Positions 8,307 to 17,684 are shown, numbered from the stretch's first letter. The stretch is 64,000 bases of DNA from JAPOUP01 sp965203255 (GCA_965203255.1 OZ241882.1:868001-932000), one strand, 5' to 3'. Translations and numbers: made by a program. Notes: generated by a model from the letters alone, not told the origin.

Positions 8307-10064
8307 CTATCTCGCGAGCACGGCAGTCAGGACACGCTCGAGTTCGTGCTGCGGATCATCGGCCATCTCCTCAATCCGCCATGCCACATGTTGATCCGGA
8401 CGAACGAGGATGCATCCGCTGTCGGAGATTTCCGATGCCCGGGCCCAATCGCCAACGTGGTCGACATAGGTCTGGCGAGGACCGATGACGAAGCAACGAA
8501 TCTGGATTCCGAGTTCCACTGCCGTCCGTTCGGCTGCAACTGTCCATGCCTCACCGCCAATTCCGGTGAAGAGCGCAATCCGACCCTGTCCACAGAGATC
8601 AAGGGTCGAGATCTGTGCACCCGTGTCGTGGTCGAATACCCACACGTGAGGCAAACGCGCGCCCGGCCAAGTGGTCGGCTGGTAGTGCAGTTCAGCGTCA
8701 AGCTCGAACGCAGGCTCCATCTGCCCGTCAGTCACCACGGCATCGGACCGATAGCGCTGGTTCATCTCGATCCCGTGGGCGTCGAACTCATATTTCTTGA
8801 ACTCGAGGGCCTTCCGAATCGCAGCTCGTTGCTCTTCGGCCTCCGGAGTGGTGTCGGTTCGCGCCCGCATACTTGCCTTGATCTGTTCAATGTCAGTTCC
8901 ACCAGTCATGCCCAACGCCTCGAAAATTGGGCCGAATTCAGCGATTGACTGATTCGCTCGGGTCACGATCTGTTTCGCCACCGGCGCGCGCTCCTTGGAA
9001 TAACTGTCCAATAGCCCAGGGCCAGCCTGACCGTTGATTACCGCGGCGAACTTCCATGCTAGATTGAACGCGTCCTGAATTGACGTGTTGGAACCCAGAC
9101 CATTTGATGGCGGATGTCTGTGCGCCGCATCACCCATTATGAAAACACGTCCGTTCTGCATATGGGTCGCGTACATGTTATTGACCGTCCAAGTGTTCGC
9201 GGAAAGGAGTTCGATCTCAAGTTCGGGGTCGCCGACAAGTTGGCGGGCGACGCTCGTTGCAAACTCCGCGTCTACCTCCGGGGCCGGTTCGTTGATGTCA
9301 TAGCCCCAAACAATCAGCCATTCGTTCCATGGACGCACCATCCGAACAAGGCCCATTCCAATGCCGCCGACATTCGCCCCTGGCTGCATAATCCAGTAGA
9401 GGACCGATGGACGATGGGCAACATATCTCGACAGGTCGGCGCGGAACAGGATATTCATCGAACCGCCGACACCCATCTTGCCTTCGAATGGAAGACCAGT
9501 GTGCTCCGCAACGAGGGAATTGCCGCCATCCGCGCCAACCAGATACCTTGACCGAACCTGGAACTCGCGCCCCGACAACCGGTCAAGCAGCGTTGTCGTA
9601 ACCCCGTCTGCGTCCTGCTGGTGACTCAGGTACTCGGTCGACATCCTTCCCTGAGTGCCGCGTGAGCAGGCAGTCTTGAACAATAGCGGTTCCATGTAGG
9701 TTTGCGGAAGATCGTTCATATGGCAAGGGGAACTCAACTGGTGCTCCGCCCGGCTGAGCGGATGTTTCCCCCAGGACTTCATCCGCCCGATCTCTTCGCC
9801 GGCCAAGCTCTCACAGAATACGTTCTCTCCCATCAGATCCTGTTCGGTGGCATGCATGTATGCTTCGTCCTCGACCTCACGGCCGAGGTCGCGGAGCACC
9901 TCCATCGTCCGCTGGTTGGTGATGTGCGCACGCGGCGTGTTTGCCAGCCAGCGGTAACGGTTAACGACCATGTTCTCGATACCGTAACTTGATAGGAGCG
10001 CAGCCGTAGCCGACCCAGCGGGTCCGGTGCCTATGATCAGGATGTCAGTCGTGATTTCAGCCAT
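8307..10064 (-). CDS. FAD-dependent aromatic monooxygenase (phenol/resorcinol hydroxylase type)
   Basis: This class A flavoprotein hydroxylase of about 585 residues would add a hydroxyl to a phenolic ring using NAD(P)H and O2, probably producing hydroxyquinol for the next enzyme. Motifs: Rossmann IIGTGPAGSATAALLSSYGI at the N-terminus; the DG motif in YLVGADGGNSLV; the GD motif VFIMGDAAHRHPPSNGLGSN; and a C-terminal thioredoxin-like domain (GGEAWTVAAERTAVELGIQI) as in phenol hydroxylase and 2,4-dichlorophenol 6-monooxygenase. The start was set at MAEITTDILIIG, which overlaps the livM stop by 8 bp. The substrate cannot be read from sequence; resorcinol or a related phenol fits the operon. Confidence 0.85.
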   Translation of the reverse strand: MAEITTDILIIGTGPAGSATAALLSSYGIENMVVNRYRWLANTPRAHITNQRTMEVLRDLGREVEDEAYMHATEQDLMGENVFCESLAGEEIGRMKSWGKHPLSRAEHQLSSPCHMNDLPQTYMEPLLFKTACSRGTQGRMSTEYLSHQQDADGVTTTLLDRLSGREFQVRSRYLVGADGGNSLVAEHTGLPFEGKMGVGGSMNILFRADLSRYVAHRPSVLYWIMQPGANVGGIGMGLVRMVRPWNEWLIVWGYDINEPAPEVDAEFATSVARQLVGDPELEIELLSANTWTVNNMYATHMQNGRVFIMGDAAHRHPPSNGLGSNTSIQDAFNLAWKFAAVINGQAGPGLLDSYSKERAPVAKQIVTRANQSIAEFGPIFEALGMTGGTDIEQIKASMRARTDTTPEAEEQRAAIRKALEFKKYEFDAHGIEMNQRYRSDAVVTDGQMEPAFELDAELHYQPTTWPGARLPHVWVFDHDTGAQISTLDLCGQGRIALFTGIGGEAWTVAAERTAVELGIQIRCFVIGPRQTYVDHVGDWARASEISDSGCILVRPDQHVAWRIEEMADDPQHELERVLTAVLAR

Positions 10065-11121
10065 CGCCAGTCTCCAATGATTGCGTTTCCGTCCGCACCA
10101 GCCGTCGCCGAACTGGTATGAGTTCAATGCCGGTCCTGTCTGTGAACAATCCCCAGAGCCCACGCGGCGCGAACAACATCACGGCTATGCCGATCAGGCC
10201 GAGCAGGAGTAGGTACCAGCTTCCGTAATCCGCCAGAAGACTCTGCAGGACAAGAAAGACAATTACTCCAAGGAGCGGTCCTTCAATCGTTCCGATTCCG
10301 CCAATCACCACAATGAAGATCACATAAGCAGTCCAGTCGAGCACACTGAATGCGGCGTCAGGAGATATTCTGGCCTTCTGCAGGTAGATGAGTCCGCCAG
10401 CAAGTCCAGTGCCGAGCGCTGCCATAAGGAAGACTGTCCATTTCATTGCGCCTGGATCGACTCCCACTGACCGCGCCGCCGCCTCGTTGTCCCGAACAGC
10501 GGCCAATGCGAGGCCACGACGGGTCCGCAACAGCCAGTAAATTCCGCCGATTGTCAGGACGGCAAGCAACAGCGCAAGCCAGTAGGCGAGAATGTCGCGC
10601 GCGGCGGAGGTCTTCACGTCAAGAATCGCCTTGATGAAGTCGATGAACCACATATCCCGGGTCGCATCCCTAGGAAGGGATGTGCCGGTACCCCCGCCTA
10701 CCTGCTTCCATTGCGCAACCGAAAGGCGCACAATCTCAGCGATGACCCAGGTTCCGATCGCGAAATAGGCACCCTGGAGGCGGAATGCGAAGAACGCAGT
10801 TGGAACTGCGAGAACCAGAGCGGCAAGGCCACCAAGCAGGATTGCTGGTACCGGATCAAGACCCCACAGAATCACCGAGCCAAACATCGCATAGGCACCG
10901 ATTCCCACAAAAGCCTGCTGCCCGACCGAAACCAAGCCACCATAGCCTGCAAGCAGGTTCCACCATTGGGCAAGCACGGCAAGCGTAAAGACAAAGAAGA
11001 GATCCTGAATCAGACTGCGTCCCGCAAAAACAGGTAAGACAATCGCAACCATGACGAGGGCGGTCGCCAGAACTCCGGCAATTCGCGAAACGCGTGTATG
11101 GGTCTCTGAAACGTAGCGCAT
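10057..11121 (-). CDS. ABC transporter permease, LivM type
   Basis: Inner-membrane permease of the branched-chain amino acid transporter family, here probably for an aromatic acid or phenolic substrate. About 350 residues with some nine hydrophobic segments. Family landmarks are LLAGYGGLVSVGQQAFVGIG, the coupling helix region GLALAAVRDNEAAARSVGVD, and VIFIVVIGGIGTIEGPLLG. The start MRYVSETH uses an ATG that overlaps the livH stop (TGATG), which indicates translational coupling. Confidence 0.9.
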   Translation of the reverse strand: MRYVSETHTRVSRIAGVLATALVMVAIVLPVFAGRSLIQDLFFVFTLAVLAQWWNLLAGYGGLVSVGQQAFVGIGAYAMFGSVILWGLDPVPAILLGGLAALVLAVPTAFFAFRLQGAYFAIGTWVIAEIVRLSVAQWKQVGGGTGTSLPRDATRDMWFIDFIKAILDVKTSAARDILAYWLALLLAVLTIGGIYWLLRTRRGLALAAVRDNEAAARSVGVDPGAMKWTVFLMAALGTGLAGGLIYLQKARISPDAAFSVLDWTAYVIFIVVIGGIGTIEGPLLGVIVFLVLQSLLADYGSWYLLLLGLIGIAVMLFAPRGLWGLFTDRTGIELIPVRRRLVRTETQSLETGDG

Positions 11122-11984
11122 CAATCCACGGCCCGTGGCAGAAGACCGCGTGGGCGGAACAGCAATACGACGAGGAATGCGATATGGCCGGAAAGTATCT
11201 GCCATTCAGGATTGATCGCGGCCCCAACCGTCTGCGCAACGCCAATGATGATTCCGCCGAGCAATGTTCCCCAGAGCGATCCGAGCCCTCCAATGATCAC
11301 CGCCTCAAACGCATAGATAAGCCGCGCCGGACCAATGGTCGGATCGAAATTCGCACGCATGCCAAGATACAGTGCGGCGACCGTCACCACGACCATCGCG
11401 ATACCGGTAGCTACCGCGAAAATATGTGCTGGCCTTACTCCCATCAGGCTCGCCGTTACTGGATCGTCAGAAGTGGCGCGGAAGGCGCGACCCAACCCGG
11501 TGCGGTAGAACAGTTGGTTGAGCGCCACAATGACGACAATCGCTGACACGAAACAAAGCAGCGGCATCACGCCGACGTTGATTGGTCCCAGTGCAATCGA
11601 TGCTGTCTCAAGCGCTCCACCTCCGATGCGCTGACTATCAGCCGAAAACCCTTCCAGCAGGGCATTCTGAAGCGCGATGGATAGCCCAAAGGTGACAAGA
11701 AGCGGAGGCAGAAATTCCCTACCGAGCGTACGGTTGAGAACGAACCGCTGCAGCAACCATCCAAGCGCAAACATCAACGGAGCGGCAAAGGCTGCGGCGA
11801 CAAAGGCGCTCAGGCCAAGAAGCGATACAAGGATCAAGATAATGTAGGCGCCGAATACAATGAGATCGCCATGCGCGAGGTTAACCAGCCGCATTATGCC
11901 GAATACCAGACTCAATCCGGCAGCGAACAGCGCATAGAGTCCGCCGAGGAGCACTCCCTGCACCACTGTATCCAGCCAGATCAT
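11121..11984 (-). CDS. ABC transporter permease, LivH type
   Basis: Second permease subunit, 287 residues. It carries the family pattern GVLLGGLYALFAAGLSLVFG, MRLVNLAHGDLIVFGAY at the N-terminus, the cytoplasmic coupling region GRAFRATSDDPVTASLMGV, and AVIIGGLGSLWGTLLGGI near the end. Eight or so membrane helices are apparent. Its start overlaps the end of livF by four bases (ATGA). Confidence 0.9.
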   Translation of the reverse strand: MIWLDTVVQGVLLGGLYALFAAGLSLVFGIMRLVNLAHGDLIVFGAYIILILVSLLGLSAFVAAAFAAPLMFALGWLLQRFVLNRTLGREFLPPLLVTFGLSIALQNALLEGFSADSQRIGGGALETASIALGPINVGVMPLLCFVSAIVVIVALNQLFYRTGLGRAFRATSDDPVTASLMGVRPAHIFAVATGIAMVVVTVAALYLGMRANFDPTIGPARLIYAFEAVIIGGLGSLWGTLLGGIIIGVAQTVGAAINPEWQILSGHIAFLVVLLFRPRGLLPRAVD

Positions 11985-12691
11985 GCGACCTTCTCACCGA
12001 AATATGCCGCGTGGATTCGCTCACGAGAGATTTCCGATGGTTTTCCTGTGAGCGTGACGCGGCCCTCCAGCATACAGTAGACCCTATCCGAGACCTTGAG
12101 AGCCTGGCTGATGTCCTGTTCCACAACGATCACCGAGGCACCGGATTCCTTGATCCGCGGCAACGCGGCATAGATGTCACGAATTACCACGGGCGCCAGA
12201 CCGAGACTGATCTCATCGCAGAGCAGCGCCCGCGGATTTGACATCAGCGCCCGACCGATCGCCACCATCTGCTGCTGTCCTCCAGATAGTGCCGTTCCCG
12301 GATTCATCCGCCGTTCCTTTAGGGCAGGGAAGAGTTCATAGACCGTCTCTAGCGTCCAATATCCATCAATATCCCGGCCATAGGAGCCGATCTGAAGGTT
12401 TTCCTCAACGCTCAGCGAAGGAAAAAGCCTGCGGCCTTCCGGGACCATGACAACGCCGAGTGCCATGATATTGTCGGCGTCAAAGTGCCCGATATGCGCA
12501 CCGTCAAATGTAACTGATTCAGGATTGTTTCGGATAACGCCAGAGATCGAACGAAGTAGTGTGGTCTTTCCCGCCCCGTTCGCGCCGATGATGGCAACCG
12601 TCTCACCCTGCTGCAAAGTTATATCAACGCCGAACAGTGCCTGGAAATCACCGTAGAACGCCGTCAGTCCCGAAGTCGCCAACAGAGCCAT
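11981..12691 (-). CDS. ABC transporter ATPase, LivF type
   Basis: Cytoplasmic ATPase of about 236 residues. The start MALLATSGLTAFYG was chosen because it overlaps the livG stop (TGATG) and fits the family N-terminus; the frame extends further upstream inside livG. Walker A is IIGANGAGKTTLL, the Q-loop region is VMVPEGRRLFPSLSVEENL, the signature is ALSGGQQQMVAIGRAL, Walker B is RALLCDEISLGL, and the H-loop position is occupied by Gln in VIVVEQDISQAL, as is usual for LivF. Confidence 0.9.
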   Translation of the reverse strand: MALLATSGLTAFYGDFQALFGVDITLQQGETVAIIGANGAGKTTLLRSISGVIRNNPESVTFDGAHIGHFDADNIMALGVVMVPEGRRLFPSLSVEENLQIGSYGRDIDGYWTLETVYELFPALKERRMNPGTALSGGQQQMVAIGRALMSNPRALLCDEISLGLAPVVIRDIYAALPRIKESGASVIVVEQDISQALKVSDRVYCMLEGRVTLTGKPSEISRERIHAAYFGEKVA

Positions 12692-13416
12692 CAGACTTCG
12701 AGCCCTAGATAGATTTCCCGCACTTGACTGCTGGCCATGATCTCTCTGGGGTCGCCAATACCAATGATACGGCCGAAATCGAGCACGAGGAGCCTTTCGG
12801 CCACCGATGTCAACGCATGCAGCACATGTTCGATCCAGACGACCGTGACACCCCGGCCATGTATCCGTCGAATGGTTGCGATCAGGGACTGGCATTCACC
12901 TTCGGTCAACCCGCCAGCAATCTCGTCAAGCAGCAGAAGTTTCGGGGCAGTGGCCAACGCGCGCGCAAGTTCCAGACGCTTTCGCTCCAGAAGCGGCAGG
13001 GTCCCGGCAGGCATATTGGCCCGTTCCATCATTCCGGTCTCTTCCAGTATTCCGGCACAGCAGTCGGTGACTTCCGCTTCGCCCAGATTACGGCCGAATG
13101 TCCCAGCGACGACCAGGTTCTCAAACACTGTGAGAGTCTCGAATGGTTGAGGGATCTGGAAAGACCTGCCGATTCCAGCAAGCGTCCGCTGCATCGGTGG
13201 AGCCCCGGTGATGTCCTCGCCATCAAACTCGATACTTCCGGAATCCGGCATGAGATTACCGGTGATGAGATTGAAGAGCGTCGACTTCCCGGCACCATTG
13301 GGACCAATGATCCCCAGCGCCTGACCTTCAGGCACATCAAACGTCAGGTCATCAGCGACACAAAGGGCTCCAAAGGACTTGCTGAGGTTTCTTAGCCGAA
13401 GAAGCACCATGTTCAT
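12691..13416 (-). CDS. ABC transporter ATPase, LivG type with atypical signature
   Basis: ATPase partner of LivF, 241 residues. Walker A is IIGPNGAGKSTLFNL, Walker B is LLLLDEIAGGL, and the switch histidine lies in VVWIEHVLHAL. The usual LSxGQ signature is replaced by TLPLLERKRLELARAL, a variant also known from other Liv-type ATPases in aromatic-compound clusters. The gene lies between the binding-protein gene and livF and shares the operon. Confidence 0.9.
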   Translation of the reverse strand: MNMVLLRLRNLSKSFGALCVADDLTFDVPEGQALGIIGPNGAGKSTLFNLITGNLMPDSGSIEFDGEDITGAPPMQRTLAGIGRSFQIPQPFETLTVFENLVVAGTFGRNLGEAEVTDCCAGILEETGMMERANMPAGTLPLLERKRLELARALATAPKLLLLDEIAGGLTEGECQSLIATIRRIHGRGVTVVWIEHVLHALTSVAERLLVLDFGRIIGIGDPREIMASSQVREIYLGLEV

Positions 13417-13424
13417 CCCGATCG

Positions 13425-13451
13425 CGCGGGCCGACCATTTGCTGGCCCGCG
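13425..13451 (-). other. Stem-loop just after the binding-protein gene
   Basis: CGCGGGCC (13425-13432) and GGCCCGCG (13444-13451) form a perfect 8-bp stem with an 11-base loop, in the gap between the substrate-binding-protein stop and livG. There is no T-run, so an mRNA-stabilising or attenuating hairpin is more likely than a full terminator. It would allow more binding protein than membrane subunits. Confidence 0.55.
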
Positions 13452-13467
13452 TGATCTTCCTGTCAAG

Positions 13468-14739
13468 CTAGGAGATTGCCTCCATGGCACCACCGGTGGG
13501 AATGTTCGGGGCAGTTTTATTGTCAACGATGACCAGATCATAGCCTCCGCCATCCTTCAAACGCCACTGTCCGCCGACCAACGGAGTCTTTGCCACGTTT
13601 CTGGCGGCGAAAGGCGGTAGGCCCTCCCCGCTCCAGGAAACCTGACCAACGACCGTATCAAGGCTCGTCGCCGCAACGGCCTCCGCGACCTCGTCACCAT
13701 CACTCGGGTCCGACACCCGACCCATCACGTTGTGGGCCACCTCGAACAACGCGTGAACGAAACCAATCGGTTGGGTCCATTGACGCCCGGTCGACTGCTC
13801 ATACCCTCCTGCGATGTCTCCGGCCGACGCACCATCCACTGAAGAGGCGAAAGGATGTGAGGGCGACCACCAAACCTCCGACGAAAGGTTGTGGCCAGTT
13901 GCCCCCAGCGCCTCCACCGCTTGCGGGAACAGGATCGCCTTGCCAATCGAAGCGGCCTTCGGCGTGTAGCCCTGCTGTTTGGCCTGTGTCCAGAAGGTGG
14001 TGAAATCCGGCGGAATCACAACGCCCGTCACAATATTGGCCTCGGCCGCCTTGAAAGCGTTGATCTGGGCGGTGAAATCATCAGTGAGGTTCTGGTAGCG
14101 GCCGGTGTCGGTCAAGCTGTAGCCGAGTTTTTCGAGCACCGGAGGGAAGCCCACCACAGGATCACCCCAAGCATTCCCATCTCCGTCGTTGGGAAACAAC
14201 GCCCCTACAGACTTGTTCGTATTGAGCTGTCCCCACATATTCGTGAAGACTGCGATCACATCCTCAAGTCCCCAAAAGAAGTGGTAGGAATAATCGAATG
14301 GAGTCCATGATCCGGGGTCGCCGGGATTGCCTTGCTGACCGATGAAGTACGGTTGCCAAGGCGCCACTGTCGACACGCAAGGCACCTCCTCGATCTCGCA
14401 CGTTGTCGCGACAGGATTTGCAGTCTCGGGCGTTGAAGCCACCAGCATCAGATTGACCGCGTCATCGACGATCAATTCCTTTGCCACTTCGGCGGCCCGA
14501 TTGGGATTGGACTGGCTATCTTTAACGATCACATCAAAGTCATTGCCGGCGGCAGCGAGGAACGTGTCAATGATGAATTGGTCAGCTTCGGCAAAAGCGG
14601 CGAGCGGTCCTGACTGCGGGCTGACATAGCCGAGCCTGATCTTTGCGCCTTGCGCCAGAGCCGGCGCAACCAAGCCACCAGCGGCAACCGTCATCGCGGT
14701 TGCAGCTGACGACTTCAGTAGTCTACGACGTGTGAGCAT
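13468..14739 (-). CDS. Periplasmic substrate-binding protein of a Liv-type ABC importer
   Basis: This 423-residue protein begins with a twin-arginine-type signal (MLTRRRLLKSSAATAMTVA, cleavage likely after APALAQ). The mature part is a type I periplasmic binding fold (Peripla_BP_6): IRLGYVSPQSGPLAAFAEAD, LMLVASTPETANPVATTCE, GALFPNDGDGNAWGD. Such proteins usually bind amino acids, but in aromatic operons they bind benzoate-like or phenolic ligands. The dedicated transporter implies that the ring compound, or its acid precursor, is imported. Confidence 0.85.
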   Translation of the reverse strand: MLTRRRLLKSSAATAMTVAAGGLVAPALAQGAKIRLGYVSPQSGPLAAFAEADQFIIDTFLAAAGNDFDVIVKDSQSNPNRAAEVAKELIVDDAVNLMLVASTPETANPVATTCEIEEVPCVSTVAPWQPYFIGQQGNPGDPGSWTPFDYSYHFFWGLEDVIAVFTNMWGQLNTNKSVGALFPNDGDGNAWGDPVVGFPPVLEKLGYSLTDTGRYQNLTDDFTAQINAFKAAEANIVTGVVIPPDFTTFWTQAKQQGYTPKAASIGKAILFPQAVEALGATGHNLSSEVWWSPSHPFASSVDGASAGDIAGGYEQSTGRQWTQPIGFVHALFEVAHNVMGRVSDPSDGDEVAEAVAATSLDTVVGQVSWSGEGLPPFAARNVAKTPLVGGQWRLKDGGGYDLVIVDNKTAPNIPTGGAMEAIS

Positions 14740-14769
14740 TGATTGATCCTCCTTGAAGAAAATTGTCGT

Positions 14770-15831
14770 TCAGTTGCTAGGCGCGGCTCCGCTCCAAGCG
14801 TCCTGAAGAAGCGCTCGCAACCCCTCCGAGGTCACTTCACGTGGGTTCCAGTAGGGATTTCGGGTCGCAAGTTCGCTGGCACGGTCAAGGTCACATTCAG
14901 CCATGCCGAGCTCCTTGAGAGATCGTGGCGCACCGATACCCCCTGCAAATTCCCAAAGCGCCCTTCCCGGACCATCACCCCGGAGTATATTCTCTACAGG
15001 TGCAAGAAGTTCAGGCACCGAGACAGCGTTGTAGGCGATCGCATGGGGCAAGACCACAGCATGGACCTGCGCGTGGGGAAGATCGAAGGACCCTCCCAGA
15101 GTATGGCAAAGCTTGTGGTGAAGCGCCATGCCGACGCGGCCCAGCACGGAACCGCAGGCCCAGGCGCCCCGAAGGGTTTCCTCTCGTGCCGAGAGGTTGC
15201 CGGGATTCTCCAGCACTTCGGGAAGCGATTCCGCGAAGGCTCGCAAACCTCCGACCGCAAGTTTGTCGGTTTCCTCGTTCCGGTCCCGCGAATAGAGAGC
15301 CTCCGCCGCATGTGCCATTGCGTTTAGGCCACTGGTTGCACTCAGTTCCCTCGGCAGACTGACGGCGAGTTCGGGGTCATAAATCACCACATCGGGCAGG
15401 ACTCTGGGGTCGGTCAACGTCGATTTCACGCCGGCATCCGTCTGGCCAAGGATCGGTGTCGCCTCACTGCCTGCATACGTGGTTGGAATGACAATCTGCG
15501 GAAGACCCGACCGAAGTGCCAATGCCTTAGCTAGCCCTGTCGTCGAACCACCACCAACAGCGACGAAACTGTCCGCTTCCACTGAACGCGCATGCGCCAA
15601 AGCCTCTTCGGTGACCTCAACCGGGGTGTGCATTGCGGCGCGTGAGAAAACGCCGACCGCCTTGCCGCCAAGATCCCCGGCAAGGTCGAGTGCAATGCCG
15701 GACTGTTCCAGTGTCGACAAGACCAATGCCCGGCAACGACCAATCCCTCCCAGCTCTTTGGAAATCGAATGACGCAGGCCCGCGCCAAAGCGTACCTTCT
15801 GGGAAGTGGCAGCGAATATGTCCAGAGGCAT
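14770..15831 (-). CDS. Maleylacetate reductase
   Basis: Iron-type alcohol dehydrogenase of 353 residues that reduces maleylacetate to 3-oxoadipate with NAD(P)H, the step after hydroxyquinol ring cleavage. Seen: FGAGLRHSI near the N-terminus, the nucleotide-binding FVAVGGGSTTGLAKALA, the family-specific IVIPTTYAGSEATPILGQT, the conserved SGLNAMAHAAEALYSRDRN, and the metal-region histidines in ALHHKLCHTLGGSFDLPHAQVH (split here: ALHHKLCHTLGG, FDLPHAQVHAVVLPH). It is the first gene of the operon and lies divergent from the LysR gene. Confidence 0.92.
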   Translation of the reverse strand: MPLDIFAATSQKVRFGAGLRHSISKELGGIGRCRALVLSTLEQSGIALDLAGDLGGKAVGVFSRAAMHTPVEVTEEALAHARSVEADSFVAVGGGSTTGLAKALALRSGLPQIVIPTTYAGSEATPILGQTDAGVKSTLTDPRVLPDVVIYDPELAVSLPRELSATSGLNAMAHAAEALYSRDRNEETDKLAVGGLRAFAESLPEVLENPGNLSAREETLRGAWACGSVLGRVGMALHHKLCHTLGGSFDLPHAQVHAVVLPHAIAYNAVSVPELLAPVENILRGDGPGRALWEFAGGIGAPRSLKELGMAECDLDRASELATRNPYWNPREVTSEGLRALLQDAWSGAAPSN

Positions 15832-15838
15832 ATTCGAC

Positions 15839-15869
15839 TCCTCAATGGCAGCTTTTCCAAGATTGAGGA
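15839..15869. promoter_or_regulatory. Inverted repeat in the divergent hydroxyquinol promoter region
   Basis: TCCTCAAT (15839-15846) and ATTGAGGA (15862-15869) form a perfect 8-bp inverted repeat with a 15-base spacer, within the 95-bp gap between the maleylacetate reductase start and the divergent LysR gene. It could be the regulator's operator or a 5'-leader hairpin of the operon. A TATATA box lies at 15911-15916. Confidence 0.4.
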
Positions 15870-15926
15870 TAGCATTTGAATTTGGCGTCTTGATCGAATT
15901 TCGCCGACTTTATATAGCCTGACGTT

Positions 15927-16874
15927 ATGAAATTGGATCCGCGACATCTCGAGATCCTCGCTGCCATTGTGGATCAAGGCGGCTTGACGGAGGGCGCGGT
16001 CGCCTTGGGCAAGTCACAGCCGAGCGTATCGCGCTCGGTCGCAATGCTTGAGCAACGGGTCGGAGCCGAACTGTTCGAACCACAACGCAGACCATTGCGT
16101 CCCACGGAACTTTGCATAGCGCTTGCCGACGCTGGCCGGAGCATCCGCACAGCAAATGACACCGCGAGCAGAATTGTCGCGAACTACCACAGCGGTCGCA
16201 GTGGTGCCGTAAGGATCGCGGGGACGCCGATCTTCATGGATGGCGTGGTTTCGGGAATGATCGCGGAGTTTCAATCTGAGAATCCGGATGTCCGCATTGA
16301 TCAGAGTTATGGGTACATTACCGAACTGATTCGCCGACTCGGCAGCGATACATTGGATCTTGCCATCCTTCCGATTCGGGGCGCTGAAGTGCCGGAAGGC
16401 TTAAGGTTTACGCAGATACTCCAAGGCCGCAACGTCATTGCATGCCGAGTTGGCCACCCACTGGCACGCAAGTCACCGCTCCGCCTCAAGGATATAGCCG
16501 CCTACCCTTGGATCGCCCCTCCGGCCGACAGCCCACTCTATCACGACCTGCGGGCCGTACTGTTCAGCATCGGCATGCGCGACTTCAAGGTCAGCTTCAC
16601 TGGTGGGTCACTCAGCGCCGTAACAAACATCCTGTCAGGCTCTGACGCGCTGACCGTGCTTCCGTATTCGGTAGTGTTCATGCTGCGGCGGGAAAACCGC
16701 CTGGAAGCCCTGCCGGTCAGAATCGGAGATCCAGATCGCAATCTGGGAATTCTGGTCAATGCTGAGATTCGGGGGAAACCTGTTGTACGCCGTCTGGTTC
16801 GATTCATCACCAGCGAATTCGTTGGCCTCGCCAACACCATTGCTCATCATGAGCGGAACGTGCTGTGGCGATAA
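15927..16874 (+). CDS. LysR-family regulator of the hydroxyquinol operon
   Basis: The product has 315 residues: an N-terminal winged helix-turn-helix (HLEILAAIVDQGGLTEGAVA, LGKSQPSVSRSVAMLEQRVG) and a LysR-type effector domain (VRIAGTPIFMDGVVSGMIAEF...). It is divergent from the eight-gene operon with only 95 bp between starts, the classical arrangement for LysR control of aromatic degradation, with a pathway intermediate as likely co-inducer. A short segment of this gene (16641-16726) recurs as a fragment at 30295-30380. Confidence 0.9.
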   Translation: MKLDPRHLEILAAIVDQGGLTEGAVALGKSQPSVSRSVAMLEQRVGAELFEPQRRPLRPTELCIALADAGRSIRTANDTASRIVANYHSGRSGAVRIAGTPIFMDGVVSGMIAEFQSENPDVRIDQSYGYITELIRRLGSDTLDLAILPIRGAEVPEGLRFTQILQGRNVIACRVGHPLARKSPLRLKDIAAYPWIAPPADSPLYHDLRAVLFSIGMRDFKVSFTGGSLSAVTNILSGSDALTVLPYSVVFMLRRENRLEALPVRIGDPDRNLGILVNAEIRGKPVVRRLVRFITSEFVGLANTIAHHERNVLWR

Positions 16875-16895
16875 CCACTGCGAACGCGGGTCAAA

Positions 16896-17684
16896 TCACT
16901 CTTCCCGGAGGAGATGTGAGAGCTTATCGAAAATCCGATCATTTGCCGCAATGAATTGCCCGGACTCGAGTGGCTTCTCGTTCAGTGACAGGGCCTCAAC
17001 GAATCCACCCGCCTCCTTTACGAGCAGAATCCCTGCGGCCATGTCCCAAGGCTTCAACCCGCGCTCCCAGGCTCCGTCGAATCGCCCCGCGGCCACATAC
17101 GCAAGGTCTAGCGCAGAGGAACCCGTGGAGCGCAGTCCTGAACAGCCTGGGGAGATTCTTCCGACATCGTGCATTTTTTCCCGCAGTTCGGGAAAGGCGG
17201 CAAATGGAAGTCCAGTAGCGAACAGCGCCTGCTCTAATTGACGCCGGCCTGACACTCTGAGACGACTCTGGTTCATCCATGCGCCTTGCCCCTGCTCGGC
17301 GATGAACATCTCATCCCTTGTCGGGTCGTAAACAACGCCCGCAACTATGACTCCCTTACGCTCGAGCGCGATCGAAACCGACCAATGGGGCAGACCGTGA
17401 AGGAAGTTGGTCGTGCCGTCCAACGGGTCGACGATCCAACGACGTGTTGGATCCGTGCCTTTGGCTGCTCCACTTTCCTCCCCTAGCCACCCATAGTTCG
17501 GTCGCCCTCCGCGAAGCTCTTCCTCAATGATTTTCTCGGCCATGATGTCCGCACGAGTCACAAAGTCACCAGCACCCTTGACGGACACCTGCAGGTTTTC
17601 AACTTCACGAAAGTCCTTTGCCAATGAACGCCCAGCCCTGCGGGCTGCCCTGATCATGAGATTGAGGTTTGCGCTGCCTTGCAT
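16896..17684 (-). CDS. Inositol-1-monophosphatase family protein (SuhB type)
   Basis: Mg-dependent phosphatase of about 262 residues that removes phosphate from inositol phosphates or related sugars. The start MQGSANLNLMIRAARRAG is chosen as the family N-terminus; the frame runs 27 codons further up. Metal and catalytic motifs: GDFVTRADIMAE, WLGEESG, RWIVDPLDGTTNFLHGLPHW, and the C-terminal ERGLKPWDMAAGILLVKEAG. It converges on the LysR gene and has no obvious link to either catabolic cluster. Confidence 0.92.
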   Translation of the reverse strand: MQGSANLNLMIRAARRAGRSLAKDFREVENLQVSVKGAGDFVTRADIMAEKIIEEELRGGRPNYGWLGEESGAAKGTDPTRRWIVDPLDGTTNFLHGLPHWSVSIALERKGVIVAGVVYDPTRDEMFIAEQGQGAWMNQSRLRVSGRRQLEQALFATGLPFAAFPELREKMHDVGRISPGCSGLRSTGSSALDLAYVAAGRFDGAWERGLKPWDMAAGILLVKEAGGFVEALSLNEKPLESGQFIAANDRIFDKLSHLLREE

